Assembly (NCBI RefSeq): GCF_006874585.1
Contig: NZ_CP029762.1
Coordinates: 589,922-653,921 of the forward strand
DNA from: Sphingomonas sp. IC081
Lineage (GTDB): Bacteria; Pseudomonadota; Alphaproteobacteria; Sphingomonadales; Sphingomonadaceae
Direction: 5' to 3'
DNA: 64,000 nucleotides
Shown: one piece after another, positions 44,454 to 53,309 of the stretch
Numbering within the stretch: position 1 is the stretch's first letter
Layout: the number at the start of each line of letters is the position of its first letter
Translations under genes and position numbers: made by a program
Notes under the pieces: model-generated
The model's database searches: none
What the model was told of the DNA's origin: nothing
Seen by the model: the letters and a program-made list of their open reading frames with translations, nothing else

Positions 44454-45419
44454 TCACCGGCGCACCACATAGCGATCCGCCATGCGCTGCCAGTGAAGAT
44501 CGTGCAGCGCGCCGATCGCTTCCAGCACTTCTTCCGGCCGCTCGGTGCGGAAGCGGCCGGTCACCTGCAATTCGCCAAGTCCAGCATCGGCCAGCACGAT
44601 CGGATGCGAGGCATTGCGGTTCACGTGCTGGATCAGTTGCCAGATCGGCGTGTCGTTGGCTTCGTACCAGCCATCGGTCCAGGCCGGGCGCACGCCGGTG
44701 ACGTCACGCAGGCTGCGCACGCGGTGCCCGATCAGCTCCAGTCCGGTGCCCGCCGGCAACCGCCATTCCCGTCCGGCGCCGGCTTCGACACTGACCAGGC
44801 CGCGATAGACCTGGATCACGTGCGTCGCCGCATCGACCCGGTCCACGTCGAAGGCGGTGCCCAGCACGGAAATCCGCGCCGTGCCCATGTCCACCGTGAA
44901 GCTGCGCCAGCCTTCATGCGCCACGTCGAAAAAGGCCTCTCCCCGCGCAAGCGCGACCTGCCGGGACCATGGCGTGATGCGGACATGGATCCGGGTATCG
45001 CCATCGAGGCGAACGCGCGATCCATCGGCCAGCGCCACGTCCCGGGTCACCCCGCGCGGCGTGGAGAAGCTGGTCTCGCGCACCAGCATCGCCGGCATGA
45101 GCATCGCCGCCAGGGCCGCGCAGCCCGCCATCGCCAGAAACGCGGCGATCCTCGTGGTGCCGGGCGTAATCCAGTGCGCCGATGGCGCTTCGTCTTCTTC
45201 GACAGCCATTTCGGCCTCGCCTGCCGCGCATGTCATGCCCTGAGCCAGCCCCTCGGAGTGCCACAAGGCGCTCAGCCGGGCATAGCTGTCGCAATGGCGC
45301 GGATCGGCCAGGATCCACCGATCGAACGCGGCGGCATCGGCAGCGTCGAGCACCGGACTGTTCATGCGGTCGACCCACCGTGCGGCCTGAAGTTCGATCA
45401 CGTTGCCCTCGCCCGCCAT
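44454..45419 (-). CDS. FecR-family regulator
   Basis: A 321-residue protein: N-terminal ARWVDRMNSPVLDAADAAAFDRWILADP (FecR N-domain), one membrane helix near residues 93-113, and periplasmic FecR core TPRGVTRDVALADGSRVRLDG and ISVLGTAFDVDRVDA, with an STN-like tail (ELQVTGRFRTERPEEVLEAI). The ATG at 45419 has GGGAG seven bases upstream and overlaps the sigma stop by one base; a GTG at 45422 is the alternative. It links the receptor at 41112 to the sigma factor. Confidence 0.9.
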   Translation of the reverse strand: MAGEGNVIELQAARWVDRMNSPVLDAADAAAFDRWILADPRHCDSYARLSALWHSEGLAQGMTCAAGEAEMAVEEDEAPSAHWITPGTTRIAAFLAMAGCAALAAMLMPAMLVRETSFSTPRGVTRDVALADGSRVRLDGDTRIHVRITPWSRQVALARGEAFFDVAHEGWRSFTVDMGTARISVLGTAFDVDRVDAATHVIQVYRGLVSVEAGAGREWRLPAGTGLELIGHRVRSLRDVTGVRPAWTDGWYEANDTPIWQLIQHVNRNASHPIVLADAGLGELQVTGRFRTERPEEVLEAIGALHDLHWQRMADRYVVRR

Positions 45420-45982
45420 CACGCCTCTCCCCCCAGGTCGATCCCGGCTTTTTCCAGAGCCTTGCGCAGATCGACCATCCCGCGGGTAATATGCTTTTCA
45501 ACGGCCTTGGCGCTCATCGACAAGTCATCGCCGATGGCCCTGCAACTTTCCTGATTGACCCGGCGGCGCACCAGCACTTCTCGCCGCAAGGCGGGCATCC
45601 GCCGCAGGCAGCGATGGAACACCTCGATGGCACGGCGGGAATCGAGCACACGTTCGAGCGAGGGCTCCTCGCTCCGCCAATCATCGTCCACTTCTTCCGA
45701 TAGCCGGCTGTCGCGGCGATAGACATCGACCAGAAGATTGTCCGCGATCCGGAAGGCCAGCGCAAAAATGCTGCCGACCTGCTCCGCCCGCAGGATGTCG
45801 ATGAGCCGCGTCACGGTCTCCTGCGCGATGTCCTCGGCAACGTCGGGCCGCGCGCCCCGGCCGCGCACGAACCGCAGCACCGCGGCGCGAATGGCATCCC
45901 AGTCGCGCCCTTCGGCGTCCCCATCACGCCTGTCGGCGGCGGGCTCGTGCTCGCCTGACACCTCCTTGATCGAAACCAGCAC
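45419..45982 (-). CDS. FecI-type ECF sigma factor
   Basis: A 187-residue ECF sigma factor from a GTG start (45982). Region 2 contains DVAEDIAQETVTRLIDILRAEQVGS-type sequence and RIADNLLVDVYRRD; region 4 contains MPALRREVLVRRRVNQESCRAIGDDLSMSAKAVEKH. It heads the minus-strand unit sigma, FecR, receptor, phosphatase. Its overlap with fecR indicates coupled translation. Confidence 0.88.
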   Translation of the reverse strand: MLVSIKEVSGEHEPAADRRDGDAEGRDWDAIRAAVLRFVRGRGARPDVAEDIAQETVTRLIDILRAEQVGSIFALAFRIADNLLVDVYRRDSRLSEEVDDDWRSEEPSLERVLDSRRAIEVFHRCLRRMPALRREVLVRRRVNQESCRAIGDDLSMSAKAVEKHITRGMVDLRKALEKAGIDLGGEA

Positions 45983-46063
45983 CGGCAGCCCCCCGTTCGC
46001 AAAGCGATGCCGTTAGCCAAAGAGCATGACAGTTTGAGTATGCACCGCGCGACGCGGCGGGTC

Positions 46064-47563
46064 TTACGCGGCGCTGGCCGTCGGGACTGCCCCCGCATGG
46101 ACCGCCGCGCCGCCCTCTCCCGGCAGCGCCCGGTCGACGGTAACCGGATCGTCCCCCTGCACGAGGGCCACGGCTTCCGCCTTGGTTTCCACGGCCGGCG
46201 GCGATCCGCGCAGCGGCATCCCGGCGGTCTCTTTCACCGTCAGCATGGTGACAAGACCGATCGCCGCGGCGCCCATCAGGTAATAGGCCGGCATCAGCGG
46301 ATCGCCGGTCCGCTCGACCAGCCAGGCGGTGATCAGCGGCGTCGTACCGCCGAACAGCGAGACCGAGACATTGAACGCGATCGACAGCGCGCTGTAGCGC
46401 ACGGGCGTATAGAACAGCGCCGGCAGCGTCGCCGGCATGGAACTGGTGAAGCAGACCAGCGCCAGGCCCAGCAGCATCAGGCCCAGGAAGATCAGCCCGT
46501 CGTTGCCCGTGCCGATCAGCAGCATGCAGGGGATCGACAGGACGATCAGCGCGGCGCAGGCGCCGATGATCATCGGACGGCGCCCGAGCCGGTCGCTGAA
46601 GAGGCCGCCCACCACGTTGAGCGGCATCATCACCGCCATCACCAGGATGATCAGCAGCAAGCCCTTGCTCTGCGCATAGCCCATGGTGACGCTGAGATAG
46701 TTGGGCATGTAGGTCAGCAGCATGTAGTCGGTGACGTTGAAGACGAGAACCAGCCCCATGCACTTGAGCAGCTGCGTCCGGTGTACGCGGAACAGGTCGC
46801 CCAGCTTCGGACGCCCTGCCTCGCGCTTGTCCACTTCGTCGGCATAGGCCTGGAACGCCGGCGTTTCCTCCAGCTTGAGCCGCATGTAGAGGCCCAGCAG
46901 GCCAAGCGGCCCCGCGATCAGGAACGGAATGCGCCAGCCCCACGCCAGCATATCCGCGGGCGTGAGCGTCATCTGGAGAGCGGTGACCGTACCGGCGCCG
47001 GCGATGTATCCGCCAAGCGTGCCGAATTCCAGCCAGCTGCCCATCTGCCCCCGGCGGCGGTCCGTCGAATATTCGGCGATGAACGTCGCCGCGCCGCCGT
47101 ATTCGCCCCCGGTCGAGAAGCCTTGCAGCAAGCGTGCGGCCAGCAGCAGGAGGGGCGCCGCCATGCCGATCTGCGCGTAGGGCGGAATAAGGCCGATGGC
47201 AAACGTGCCCGCCGCCATCAGGATCATCGTCAGCGCCAGGATCTTGTGGCGACCGTAACGGTCCCCCAGCGGTCCGAACACCAGCCCCCCCAATGGGCGG
47301 ACAAGGAAGGCGGCCGTGAACGTCGCCAGAGTGGCGATCAACTGTGCAGTCGGGCTGCCGGAAGGGAAAAACACCTGCCCCAGCGTGATCGCAATGTAGC
47401 CGTAAACGCCGAAATCGAACCACTCCATCGCATTGCCAAGCGCAGCGGCGCCGACGGCACGGTTGAGAGTGGATCGGTCGACGACGGTGATGTCGGCGAT
47501 GTGCAATTCGCTGCTACGTTTGAACCAGCCGAATTTGGCGCTGTGCGCCGGTCTGTCGGACAT
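46064..47563 (-). CDS. MFS transporter, metabolite:H+ symporter (ProP-like) type
   Basis: A 499-residue permease with twelve predicted helices. Family marks: NAMEWFDFGVYGYIAITLG in helix 1, GDRYGRHKILALTMILMA after helix 2, and LLQGFSTGGEYGGAATFIAEYS in helix 5, all typical of the MHS subgroup that takes up osmolytes, citrate or dicarboxylates. The ATG at 47563 follows GGAGA; an upstream in-frame start at 47641 lacks one. Last ~45 residues form an Ala/Val-rich tail after the final helix. No catabolic neighbour reveals the substrate. Confidence 0.87.
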   Translation of the reverse strand: MSDRPAHSAKFGWFKRSSELHIADITVVDRSTLNRAVGAAALGNAMEWFDFGVYGYIAITLGQVFFPSGSPTAQLIATLATFTAAFLVRPLGGLVFGPLGDRYGRHKILALTMILMAAGTFAIGLIPPYAQIGMAAPLLLLAARLLQGFSTGGEYGGAATFIAEYSTDRRRGQMGSWLEFGTLGGYIAGAGTVTALQMTLTPADMLAWGWRIPFLIAGPLGLLGLYMRLKLEETPAFQAYADEVDKREAGRPKLGDLFRVHRTQLLKCMGLVLVFNVTDYMLLTYMPNYLSVTMGYAQSKGLLLIILVMAVMMPLNVVGGLFSDRLGRRPMIIGACAALIVLSIPCMLLIGTGNDGLIFLGLMLLGLALVCFTSSMPATLPALFYTPVRYSALSIAFNVSVSLFGGTTPLITAWLVERTGDPLMPAYYLMGAAAIGLVTMLTVKETAGMPLRGSPPAVETKAEAVALVQGDDPVTVDRALPGEGGAAVHAGAVPTASAA

Positions 47564-47875
47564 GTTTTTCTCCGTTCCCGCCGAAAGCGGGCGCGAAAGG
47601 ACGCACCCGGCACATGGCGGATGAGGCCGATGTTCGACCATGGATCTGAAGCGACGCCGGGAAGCGGCATCTAGCGGGTCCGGGCGCCTCTAGACGGGTA
47701 ATCGCATGCATGGGGACGTTGATGGACGAGCCGTGCGGCAGCCGGGGCAGGACGATCCCGCCCTTCATCGCGAAGCGGCGGGCGCTCCGGCATGCCACTT
47801 CGTCCCACTGCCCTGCACGGCATGTTCGAGGCGGCGAAAGTGGCATGCCGGGTTCGGGGCTTTCAGCTCGGCCTT
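47564..47875. other. 312-base gap upstream of the MHS transporter
   Basis: No gene or recognised RNA was found between the transporter start and the foldback element. It should hold the transporter promoter; no clear -35/-10 pair was seen. Confidence 0.4.
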
Positions 47876-48031
47876 AGAGCCCGTTTGGAAATTCGCGAAA
47901 CGCGAATTTTGCGGCACCGGCCCGCTCCCCCACCCTACCACCCATTGGTAGTATCCTGCGGGTGGTAGGGTGGGGGAGCGGGCCGGTGCCGCCTAAAAAA
48001 TGCCCTTAAAGGCATTTTTCAAACGGGCTCT
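47876..48031. mobile_element. Cloverleaf-like foldback element (MITE-like) with three nested perfect hairpins
   Basis: The outer arms AGAGCCCGTTTG (47876-47887) and CAAACGGGCTCT (48020-48031) are perfect complements. Inside lie, with almost no spacer, a 9-base hairpin AAATTCGCG-aaa-CGCGAATTT (47889-47909), a perfect 33-base inverted repeat (47911-47943 with 47960-47992, 16-base loop) and a 9-base hairpin AAAAATGCC-cttaaa-GGCATTTTT (47996-48019). TTA stands on both outer sides of the 11-base core arms (47874-47876 and 48031-48033), as a target duplication would. The right TTA is exactly the stop codon of the fecR gene at 48031. It has no coding capacity. Alternatives are a structured RNA or a transcription terminator. 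Confidence 0.75.
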
Positions 48032-49053
48032 TACCGGCCCCGATAGCCGATCTCTATCCTGTCCGCCTTCACGCGAGACACCCGCACGGGCAGAAATTGC
48101 GCGATCGTGCGGGCAAACCGCATGGGATCGTCGAGCCGGAACTGGCCGGTGATGCGCAAGGCCCCCGCGCGCGGATCGACGATCACCAGTTGGACGACAT
48201 TGAGCGCATTGAACCGCTTGACCGCTTCCGACAGCGCCACATCCTCGAACTCGGCCAGCCCGCCGTGCGCGGCGGGAGCACCGACGGTGCCGATATCCGA
48301 GACGGTGTCCGGCATTCCGGTCCGGGCGACGAGCTGTTTGCCGGGAACCAGCATCGTCGGCGGATTGCCATTGCCCGCGACCTGCACGGAACCTTCGAAC
48401 AGTGCCACGCGCAGTTCGTCACCGGCAATTCCGATCTCGAACCGGGTGCCGAAATCGACAACCGACCAGCGCCCGGCCATGACCTTGAAACGGTGCCGCG
48501 CATCGTGCGTCACCGAAAAGCGCGCCTGCCCCCGATCGAGAAACACCCGCCGTTCGCCCCCGGCAAAGGCCACGCGCGCCGCGCTGCCCCTGGCTAGCGT
48601 CATCTGCGTACCGTCCGCCAGGGCGAACGTCCTGCTCGCTTCGGGCGCGGTGTAGCGCTGGCCGCTTTCTTCCCCGGCCAGCATGTCCGGTCCGGCCGGC
48701 GCCCAGTCGCTCCGCCCGAAGAACAGGACCGCGCCCGCGACCAGCCCCAGCACCAGACAGGCGGCAAGTGCATGTTTCCATAGCCCGCCCGCGTTCCGCA
48801 CACCGTCCTGCGGGCCTGCGGCCAATGCCTCGCGCCGGAGTTCGGCGAACAGCGGATCGTCGGCGTCCTCGAACAGCGACCAGGCCGAACCGAGCCGCTC
48901 CCATGCCGCCGCATTGGCCGCATCGGCAGCCAGCCATTCATCGAACAGGCCCGCCTCGACCGGACTCCCGGTGTCGCGCTGCACCTGCCACAGCGCGGCC
49001 GCCTCACCGGGCGAAAGCCGCGCCAGTTCGGCCCTGGTGATCCTGACCGTCAT
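48031..49053 (-). CDS. FecR-family regulator
   Basis: A 340-residue protein with N-domain ALWQVQRDTGSPVEAGLFDEWLAAD, a membrane helix near residues 93-111 (HALAACLVLGLVAGAVLFFG) and periplasmic FecR core RTFALADGTQMTLARGSAARVAF and WSVVDFGTRFEIGIAGDELRVALFEGS (in parts), ending in an STN-like region (ALRITGQFRLDDPMRFARTI). The start overlaps the sigma stop by 4 bases. Its TAA stop coincides with the right edge of the foldback element. Confidence 0.9.
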   Translation of the reverse strand: MTVRITRAELARLSPGEAAALWQVQRDTGSPVEAGLFDEWLAADAANAAAWERLGSAWSLFEDADDPLFAELRREALAAGPQDGVRNAGGLWKHALAACLVLGLVAGAVLFFGRSDWAPAGPDMLAGEESGQRYTAPEASRTFALADGTQMTLARGSAARVAFAGGERRVFLDRGQARFSVTHDARHRFKVMAGRWSVVDFGTRFEIGIAGDELRVALFEGSVQVAGNGNPPTMLVPGKQLVARTGMPDTVSDIGTVGAPAAHGGLAEFEDVALSEAVKRFNALNVVQLVIVDPRAGALRITGQFRLDDPMRFARTIAQFLPVRVSRVKADRIEIGYRGR

Positions 49054-49604
49054 GGCCGCTCTCCAAACCCGGCAAGCCGCTCGGCCGCCCGCACCATGTG
49101 CTTTTCGACGGCGCTGACCGAAAGGTCGAGCTGCCTGGCGATCTCCTTGTAGGACATGTGCTCCAGCCTGCGCAGCACGAAGACCGTGCGCGTTCGTTCC
49201 GGCATCTGCGCGACCAGCGCCATCAATGCCCGCAGTTCCTCGCGCCCGGCAACAATCCGTTCGGGGCCGATCTCGGTCGGGGCGGACCGGGTCGGATCGA
49301 ACTCGACATGGGCGTCATGATGGCGAACGGCGCACCGCCGGTTACGGTCGACCAGGACACTGGCCGCCACCTGGAACGCATAGCTGCGCAGGTTTTCGAT
49401 ATCCCCCGGCTGCACTCGCCCAAGGACCCGCACGAAGACATCCTGCACGAGGTCGGGAATGTCCTCCGTCTCCTTCACCCGCCACCGAAAGAAGCGCTGG
49501 AGACCGGTCCGCAGTTCCTGAACCTGGGCCGGGGTCAGACCTTCCTTTCCGGACGGGATGTCAGACGGAATCTCATCATCGGCCATGACGCGCGTTTGCG
49601 CCAT
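49050..49604 (-). CDS. FecI-type ECF sigma factor
   Basis: A 184-residue sigma factor if started at the ATG 49604 (MAQTRVMADDE); 49637 and 49586 are alternative in-frame starts and none has a strong ribosome site. Region 2: DIPDLVQDVFVRVLGRVQPG and RSYAFQVAASVLVDRNRR; region 4: MPERTRTVFVLRRLEHMSYKEIARQLDLSVSAVEKHM. It overlaps fecR by ATGA. The most likely target is the STN receptor at 50151-53225 on the same strand, although a small plus-strand ORF lies between them. Confidence 0.88.
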   Translation of the reverse strand: MAQTRVMADDEIPSDIPSGKEGLTPAQVQELRTGLQRFFRWRVKETEDIPDLVQDVFVRVLGRVQPGDIENLRSYAFQVAASVLVDRNRRCAVRHHDAHVEFDPTRSAPTEIGPERIVAGREELRALMALVAQMPERTRTVFVLRRLEHMSYKEIARQLDLSVSAVEKHMVRAAERLAGFGERP

Positions 49605-49806
49605 CTCAAGCTCGAAATCCAGCCCTGCCCGGCACATGCGCGATTACGTCCATCCATAGAATTTCAGGGGCTTGCGGAACAAGGGACGCACCCGGACCGG
49701 CGATCCACATCGCCAGGCGCAATTATTTTCGTCCTGCCGTGCGGATTTGCGTTTTGTCTGCGTCCCTTCTTGTCGATGTCGAGATTTCATCCCTGGAGAG
49801 CAGAAC

Positions 49807-50082
49807 GTGCCTGAACCGGCTGGACCTACTGGCGAGACGCACGGGCAAGCCTGCGTTCTCGACCCGCCCCTGCCATGCGAGGACACGGCGGACCTGATAA
49901 CCCGCCTGCGCGGGCCGGTGACGAGCCTCTTGTTCATCGCCGGCGCGTGCAAGCGCTGGGTCGATCGCCAGGAACCGGACATCGAAGAGGTGCGCAGCCT
50001 GCTCAGGCTGCTGGATAGCTGCGGCAGCAGTATTGCGCAGATCATCCGCTCGGCAGAACAGGAAAGCCGGGAGACCGCTTGA
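49807..50082 (+). CDS. Small helical protein of unknown function
   Basis: A 91-residue product from GTG at 49807, chosen because GGAGAG lies 6 bases upstream. The second half is helical and amphipathic (DLITRLRGPVTSLLFIAGACKRWVDRQ, seen in parts, then EVRSLLRLLDSCGSSIAQIIRSAEQE). No domain was recognised. It is flanked by minus-strand genes on both sides. Its TGA stop (50080-50082) falls inside the inverted-repeat element at 50071-50115. Confidence 0.55.
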   Translation: MPEPAGPTGETHGQACVLDPPLPCEDTADLITRLRGPVTSLLFIAGACKRWVDRQEPDIEEVRSLLRLLDSCGSSIAQIIRSAEQESRETA

Positions 50083-50115
50083 AAATGCGCGAATGGCGAA
50101 TTTCCAAACGCTCTC
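50071..50115. repeat. Second, short copy of the foldback element arm
   Basis: The 20 bases at 50096-50115, read on the minus strand, are GAGAGCGTTTGGAAATTCGC and match 18 of 20 bases of the left end of the foldback element (47877-47896). The left side (50071-50090) is an imperfect complement, so the whole 45 bases form a hairpin. It lacks the long central inverted repeat. It spans the stop codon of the small gene at 49807. Confidence 0.6.
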
Positions 50116-50150
50116 TCGGACCTCGACGCAGGCATCCATGTGCCGACGCA

Positions 50151-53100
50151 CTATATCCCCATGGCGACGGTCAGTTCGAACCGGCGGCGCAGCGGATTGG
50201 CGTAATAGCTGTAACTTCCCTCGGCGGTGACGACGGTGGCAGGCTTGTGGTCGAAAAGGTCGAGCACGCCGAGGCGCACATCCATGAAACGCGGCCGCGA
50301 AGCATGGCCCTGCAGTTCCACCCGGTACGCCAGCGCAAGGTCGAAAATCGCTTGCGCGGCGATCCATTCCCGCCCCTGGGCAGCCAGGACTGAGGCTTTC
50401 AGGGAAGGCGCCGCGTCCGAGGGAATGGGGCGATAGCGGCCATAGAACTGTCCGTTGAAGGACAAGCTCATCGGCCCGTCCGTCCAGTCGATACCCCCAT
50501 TGCCGCGCCACTCCAGCGCGCCATCGGCATAGTCCACATAGTTTACGGTTGGACTTCCCGCCGTGAGCAACCGGGTAAATCGCGGCTGCCAGGTCACGTT
50601 GGCGCGCAAGGTGAAGGCACCCAGCGCCGCCGTGCGGACAGGATAGCGCGCGCGCGCATCGACGGCATCGATGATCGTCCAGCCGAGATCGAGAAACGAC
50701 GTGTCGATGCGGGTGATGACGCCGCCCGTATAGCCGCGCGCCGCATCTTCGGCCGTCAGCGGCAGACGCGTCACCCGGCCGGGGTAGTCATCCTCGTGGT
50801 ACAGGAAATAGCCGGCATTGCCGATGAAGCGCCCGTCCACTTCACGGCTGCGGCGCAAGTGCGTGTAGTCGATGCTGAAGGAGGGGCCGTCCTGGCGGAA
50901 CGGCGTGAACACCACGCCCGCGGACAGGGCCCGTGCCCTTTCCGGCGTGATCTTGCCGCCTGAGAACATCACCAGATCGTAAGGTGCCTGGATGACCGTG
51001 TTGCCCCGCCTGGGATCCGGACCGTTCTCGCCGATGACATAAGCACCGGTCAGTTCATGGATCGGCGGGGTCTGTTCGCCGGTGGCGATGCTGGCGCGCA
51101 GGAGGACGCCGGGAACCACGATGCCCCTGGCACCGAAAGTATAGGTCATCGCGGCCCGGCCGGCCTTGTCGAAAGCATCGGCCGCGCCGGTCCGGTCCTG
51201 GAGATAACCCGGTTGCAGCCTGACCTGCGTGGCATCCCGCCGTACCGCCAGTTGCAGTTCCAGCCCCCGGCCTTGCCCTGCGCGGCTCATGTTGCCCAGG
51301 ATCGGCGCGCGCAGTTCGAGATAGGCCGAGCGGATGCGTTCGGAATAGCCCGGAACCGTGTCGCCGTTCGGGATGCCGTAGGGCGAAATCAGTTCGTCAT
51401 AGCGGCTCTGCGCGACCTTTTCCTTGCGCTGTTCCAGCAGGATCGTCGCAGTGACCGGCCCCGCCCCGAAGTCGGCCAGCGGTCCGGCGAACCGCGCGGC
51501 GCCATCGGTCATCCGGTTGACCTGCCTGAAATCATAGCCTGCGGGGACCGCGTAAGCGCCCATGGCGGCCCCGAAATCCGCGGCATCCGCAAAGGGATCT
51601 ATCGCGGGATAACCGGCCAGCGGAATGCCGTACAAGGCATAAAGCGCGTTCAATCCGTATGTCGTGCCGCTGAAGGCCGTCCGCTGGCGGACCGAACCCA
51701 CGCTATAATCGATGTTGGATCGCCAGCCTTCGGGAAGTTCGACGATCGCGCCCGCACTCAGGCGGGTGGTCAATGTCCGCGTACCGCCGCTGGTGCCGAT
51801 ACCGGGCACTGCGCGAACGACCTCTATGTCCTGATCGAAAGGATTGCGGGGATCGCCCGCACTCAACTGCTGGTAGATCCCGCCTTGTGCGTACGCGATC
51901 CGCCCGCGATTGCCGAGCCGGACAAGATCGACGTAAGCCTCAAGCCCGGGAGCGAATGTGTGCCGCACGTTGAACAGCACCATGCTGGAGCGCTGCCCGG
52001 CGACCAGACTGCTCTCCCGGCCGCTCCTGCCATCCGGCAGGGACAGGTCGAGACGGCCGGCATGGGCGTTCAAGGCGGCGCCGACGCCGCCGGCCGAACG
52101 GGCATCCTGCGGCGACAGGTAGGTGATGTTGCTGCCGAGGGACTGGCCGCCGTAAGCCTCTTTCAGGATCAGCGCGCGCCCATCGAGACTGGCGACATTG
52201 GCCGAGTTCGACAACGGCAACTCGCTCCAGGAATAGGGCACGCCGCTCGCGTGGCGCAGCTTGCGCTCGTTCTCGGCGAAGCCGCGATCCCCGTTCGTCA
52301 GTCCATCGCCCCGCGCGCCGCTGTAGGTTATCTGGACATCGGTGGCGCCATCGTCGGGCGTGAAGCCCAGCCGCGCATCGACGCGCCGGTACAGGCCATC
52401 CCCGCGCGACGTCAGCCCGCTGGTCGCGGCAACCTCCGCCCCGCGATAGTCGCGGCGCAGGACCAGATTGACCACGCCGCCGATGGCGCCGGGACCATAG
52501 ATGCCGCCCGCCGTGGACGTCAGGACTTCGGCGCGCTCGATCGCCTCGGGCGACAGCGCGTTCACGTCCGGCTGGCCGAGAACAAAACCCTGCCCCGGCA
52601 CGCGCGGCATCGGCCGTCCGTCGACCAGAACCAGCGTGTCCTCGCCTCCGAGCCCGCGCAGGTTGAAATTGGAACGCGGCGCCCCGGCCGACGATAGGGG
52701 CTGCTGCGCCAACGTAAGCCCCAGGGCGTCCTGCGAGGAATACTTGCCCAGCAGTTCTTCCAGCGTTCGGGTGTGACTGGAGCGCACCAGTTCCCGCGTC
52801 AGCACCTGATAGGGCTGCACATCGTTCGAACGGCGCTGGATGTCGGTATTCTGCGTCCGCTTGCCGACGACCAGAATGTCCGGGACGGGAGGCGGTGCCG
52901 GAGGCCCGGCGATCTCGGCCGGCGCGATGACAAAACCCGCCTCGACCGATCCCTTCAGTTCCAGCCCCGATCCGGCCAGCAGCGCCTGCAGGGCCTGCTC
53001 GGCGGTGAAGTCCCCCGAGATTGCCGGGGCATCGCGCCCTGCCACGACATCGTTCGAAAACAGCAGTTCGATCCCGTAGCGCCGCGCCACGTCCTGGAGC

Positions 53101-53225
53101 GCCGCCTTGAGCGGCTGCGCGCGCACGCTGACGCGCTGCGTCGTCGCCGTCCGGGCAAGCGAGGGAGAAGACACAAGGGGCGCCAGCACGAACGAAGCGG
53201 TGAGGACGGTAGCGAGATGGCGCAT
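50151..53225 (-). CDS. TonB-dependent receptor with STN domain
   Basis: A 1024-residue receptor from ATG 53225 (a GTG directly before it is possible). After the signal peptide, the STN domain reads VSVRAQPLKAALQDVARRYG to LLAGSGLELKGSVEAGFVIAP. The TonB box is PDILVVGKRTQ. The plug has SSQDALGLTLAQQPLSSAGA, FNLRGLGGEDTLVLVDGRPM and AEVLTSTAGGIYGPGAIGGVVNLV. The barrel ends RRRFELTVAMGI, lacking the usual final phenylalanine. Its STN domain pairs it with the fecI-fecR pair at 48031-49604. The ligand is unknown. Confidence 0.9.
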   Translation of the reverse strand: MRHLATVLTASFVLAPLVSSPSLARTATTQRVSVRAQPLKAALQDVARRYGIELLFSNDVVAGRDAPAISGDFTAEQALQALLAGSGLELKGSVEAGFVIAPAEIAGPPAPPPVPDILVVGKRTQNTDIQRRSNDVQPYQVLTRELVRSSHTRTLEELLGKYSSQDALGLTLAQQPLSSAGAPRSNFNLRGLGGEDTLVLVDGRPMPRVPGQGFVLGQPDVNALSPEAIERAEVLTSTAGGIYGPGAIGGVVNLVLRRDYRGAEVAATSGLTSRGDGLYRRVDARLGFTPDDGATDVQITYSGARGDGLTNGDRGFAENERKLRHASGVPYSWSELPLSNSANVASLDGRALILKEAYGGQSLGSNITYLSPQDARSAGGVGAALNAHAGRLDLSLPDGRSGRESSLVAGQRSSMVLFNVRHTFAPGLEAYVDLVRLGNRGRIAYAQGGIYQQLSAGDPRNPFDQDIEVVRAVPGIGTSGGTRTLTTRLSAGAIVELPEGWRSNIDYSVGSVRQRTAFSGTTYGLNALYALYGIPLAGYPAIDPFADAADFGAAMGAYAVPAGYDFRQVNRMTDGAARFAGPLADFGAGPVTATILLEQRKEKVAQSRYDELISPYGIPNGDTVPGYSERIRSAYLELRAPILGNMSRAGQGRGLELQLAVRRDATQVRLQPGYLQDRTGAADAFDKAGRAAMTYTFGARGIVVPGVLLRASIATGEQTPPIHELTGAYVIGENGPDPRRGNTVIQAPYDLVMFSGGKITPERARALSAGVVFTPFRQDGPSFSIDYTHLRRSREVDGRFIGNAGYFLYHEDDYPGRVTRLPLTAEDAARGYTGGVITRIDTSFLDLGWTIIDAVDARARYPVRTAALGAFTLRANVTWQPRFTRLLTAGSPTVNYVDYADGALEWRGNGGIDWTDGPMSLSFNGQFYGRYRPIPSDAAPSLKASVLAAQGREWIAAQAIFDLALAYRVELQGHASRPRFMDVRLGVLDLFDHKPATVVTAEGSYSYYANPLRRRFELTVAMGI

Positions 53226-53309
53226 CACCGCGCCTATCCCACATTTCGCACGTGCAACAAAGTGGCTACGGCCCTGCGAAAACCCCGCAATACCCGGATT
53301 TCGCAGGGC

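Noticed and set aside
47911-47992. 33-base inverted repeat as a simple terminator of fecR
   Set aside because: It is nested in a larger symmetric element with matching outer arms and flanking TTA; a foldback element explains more of the sequence.
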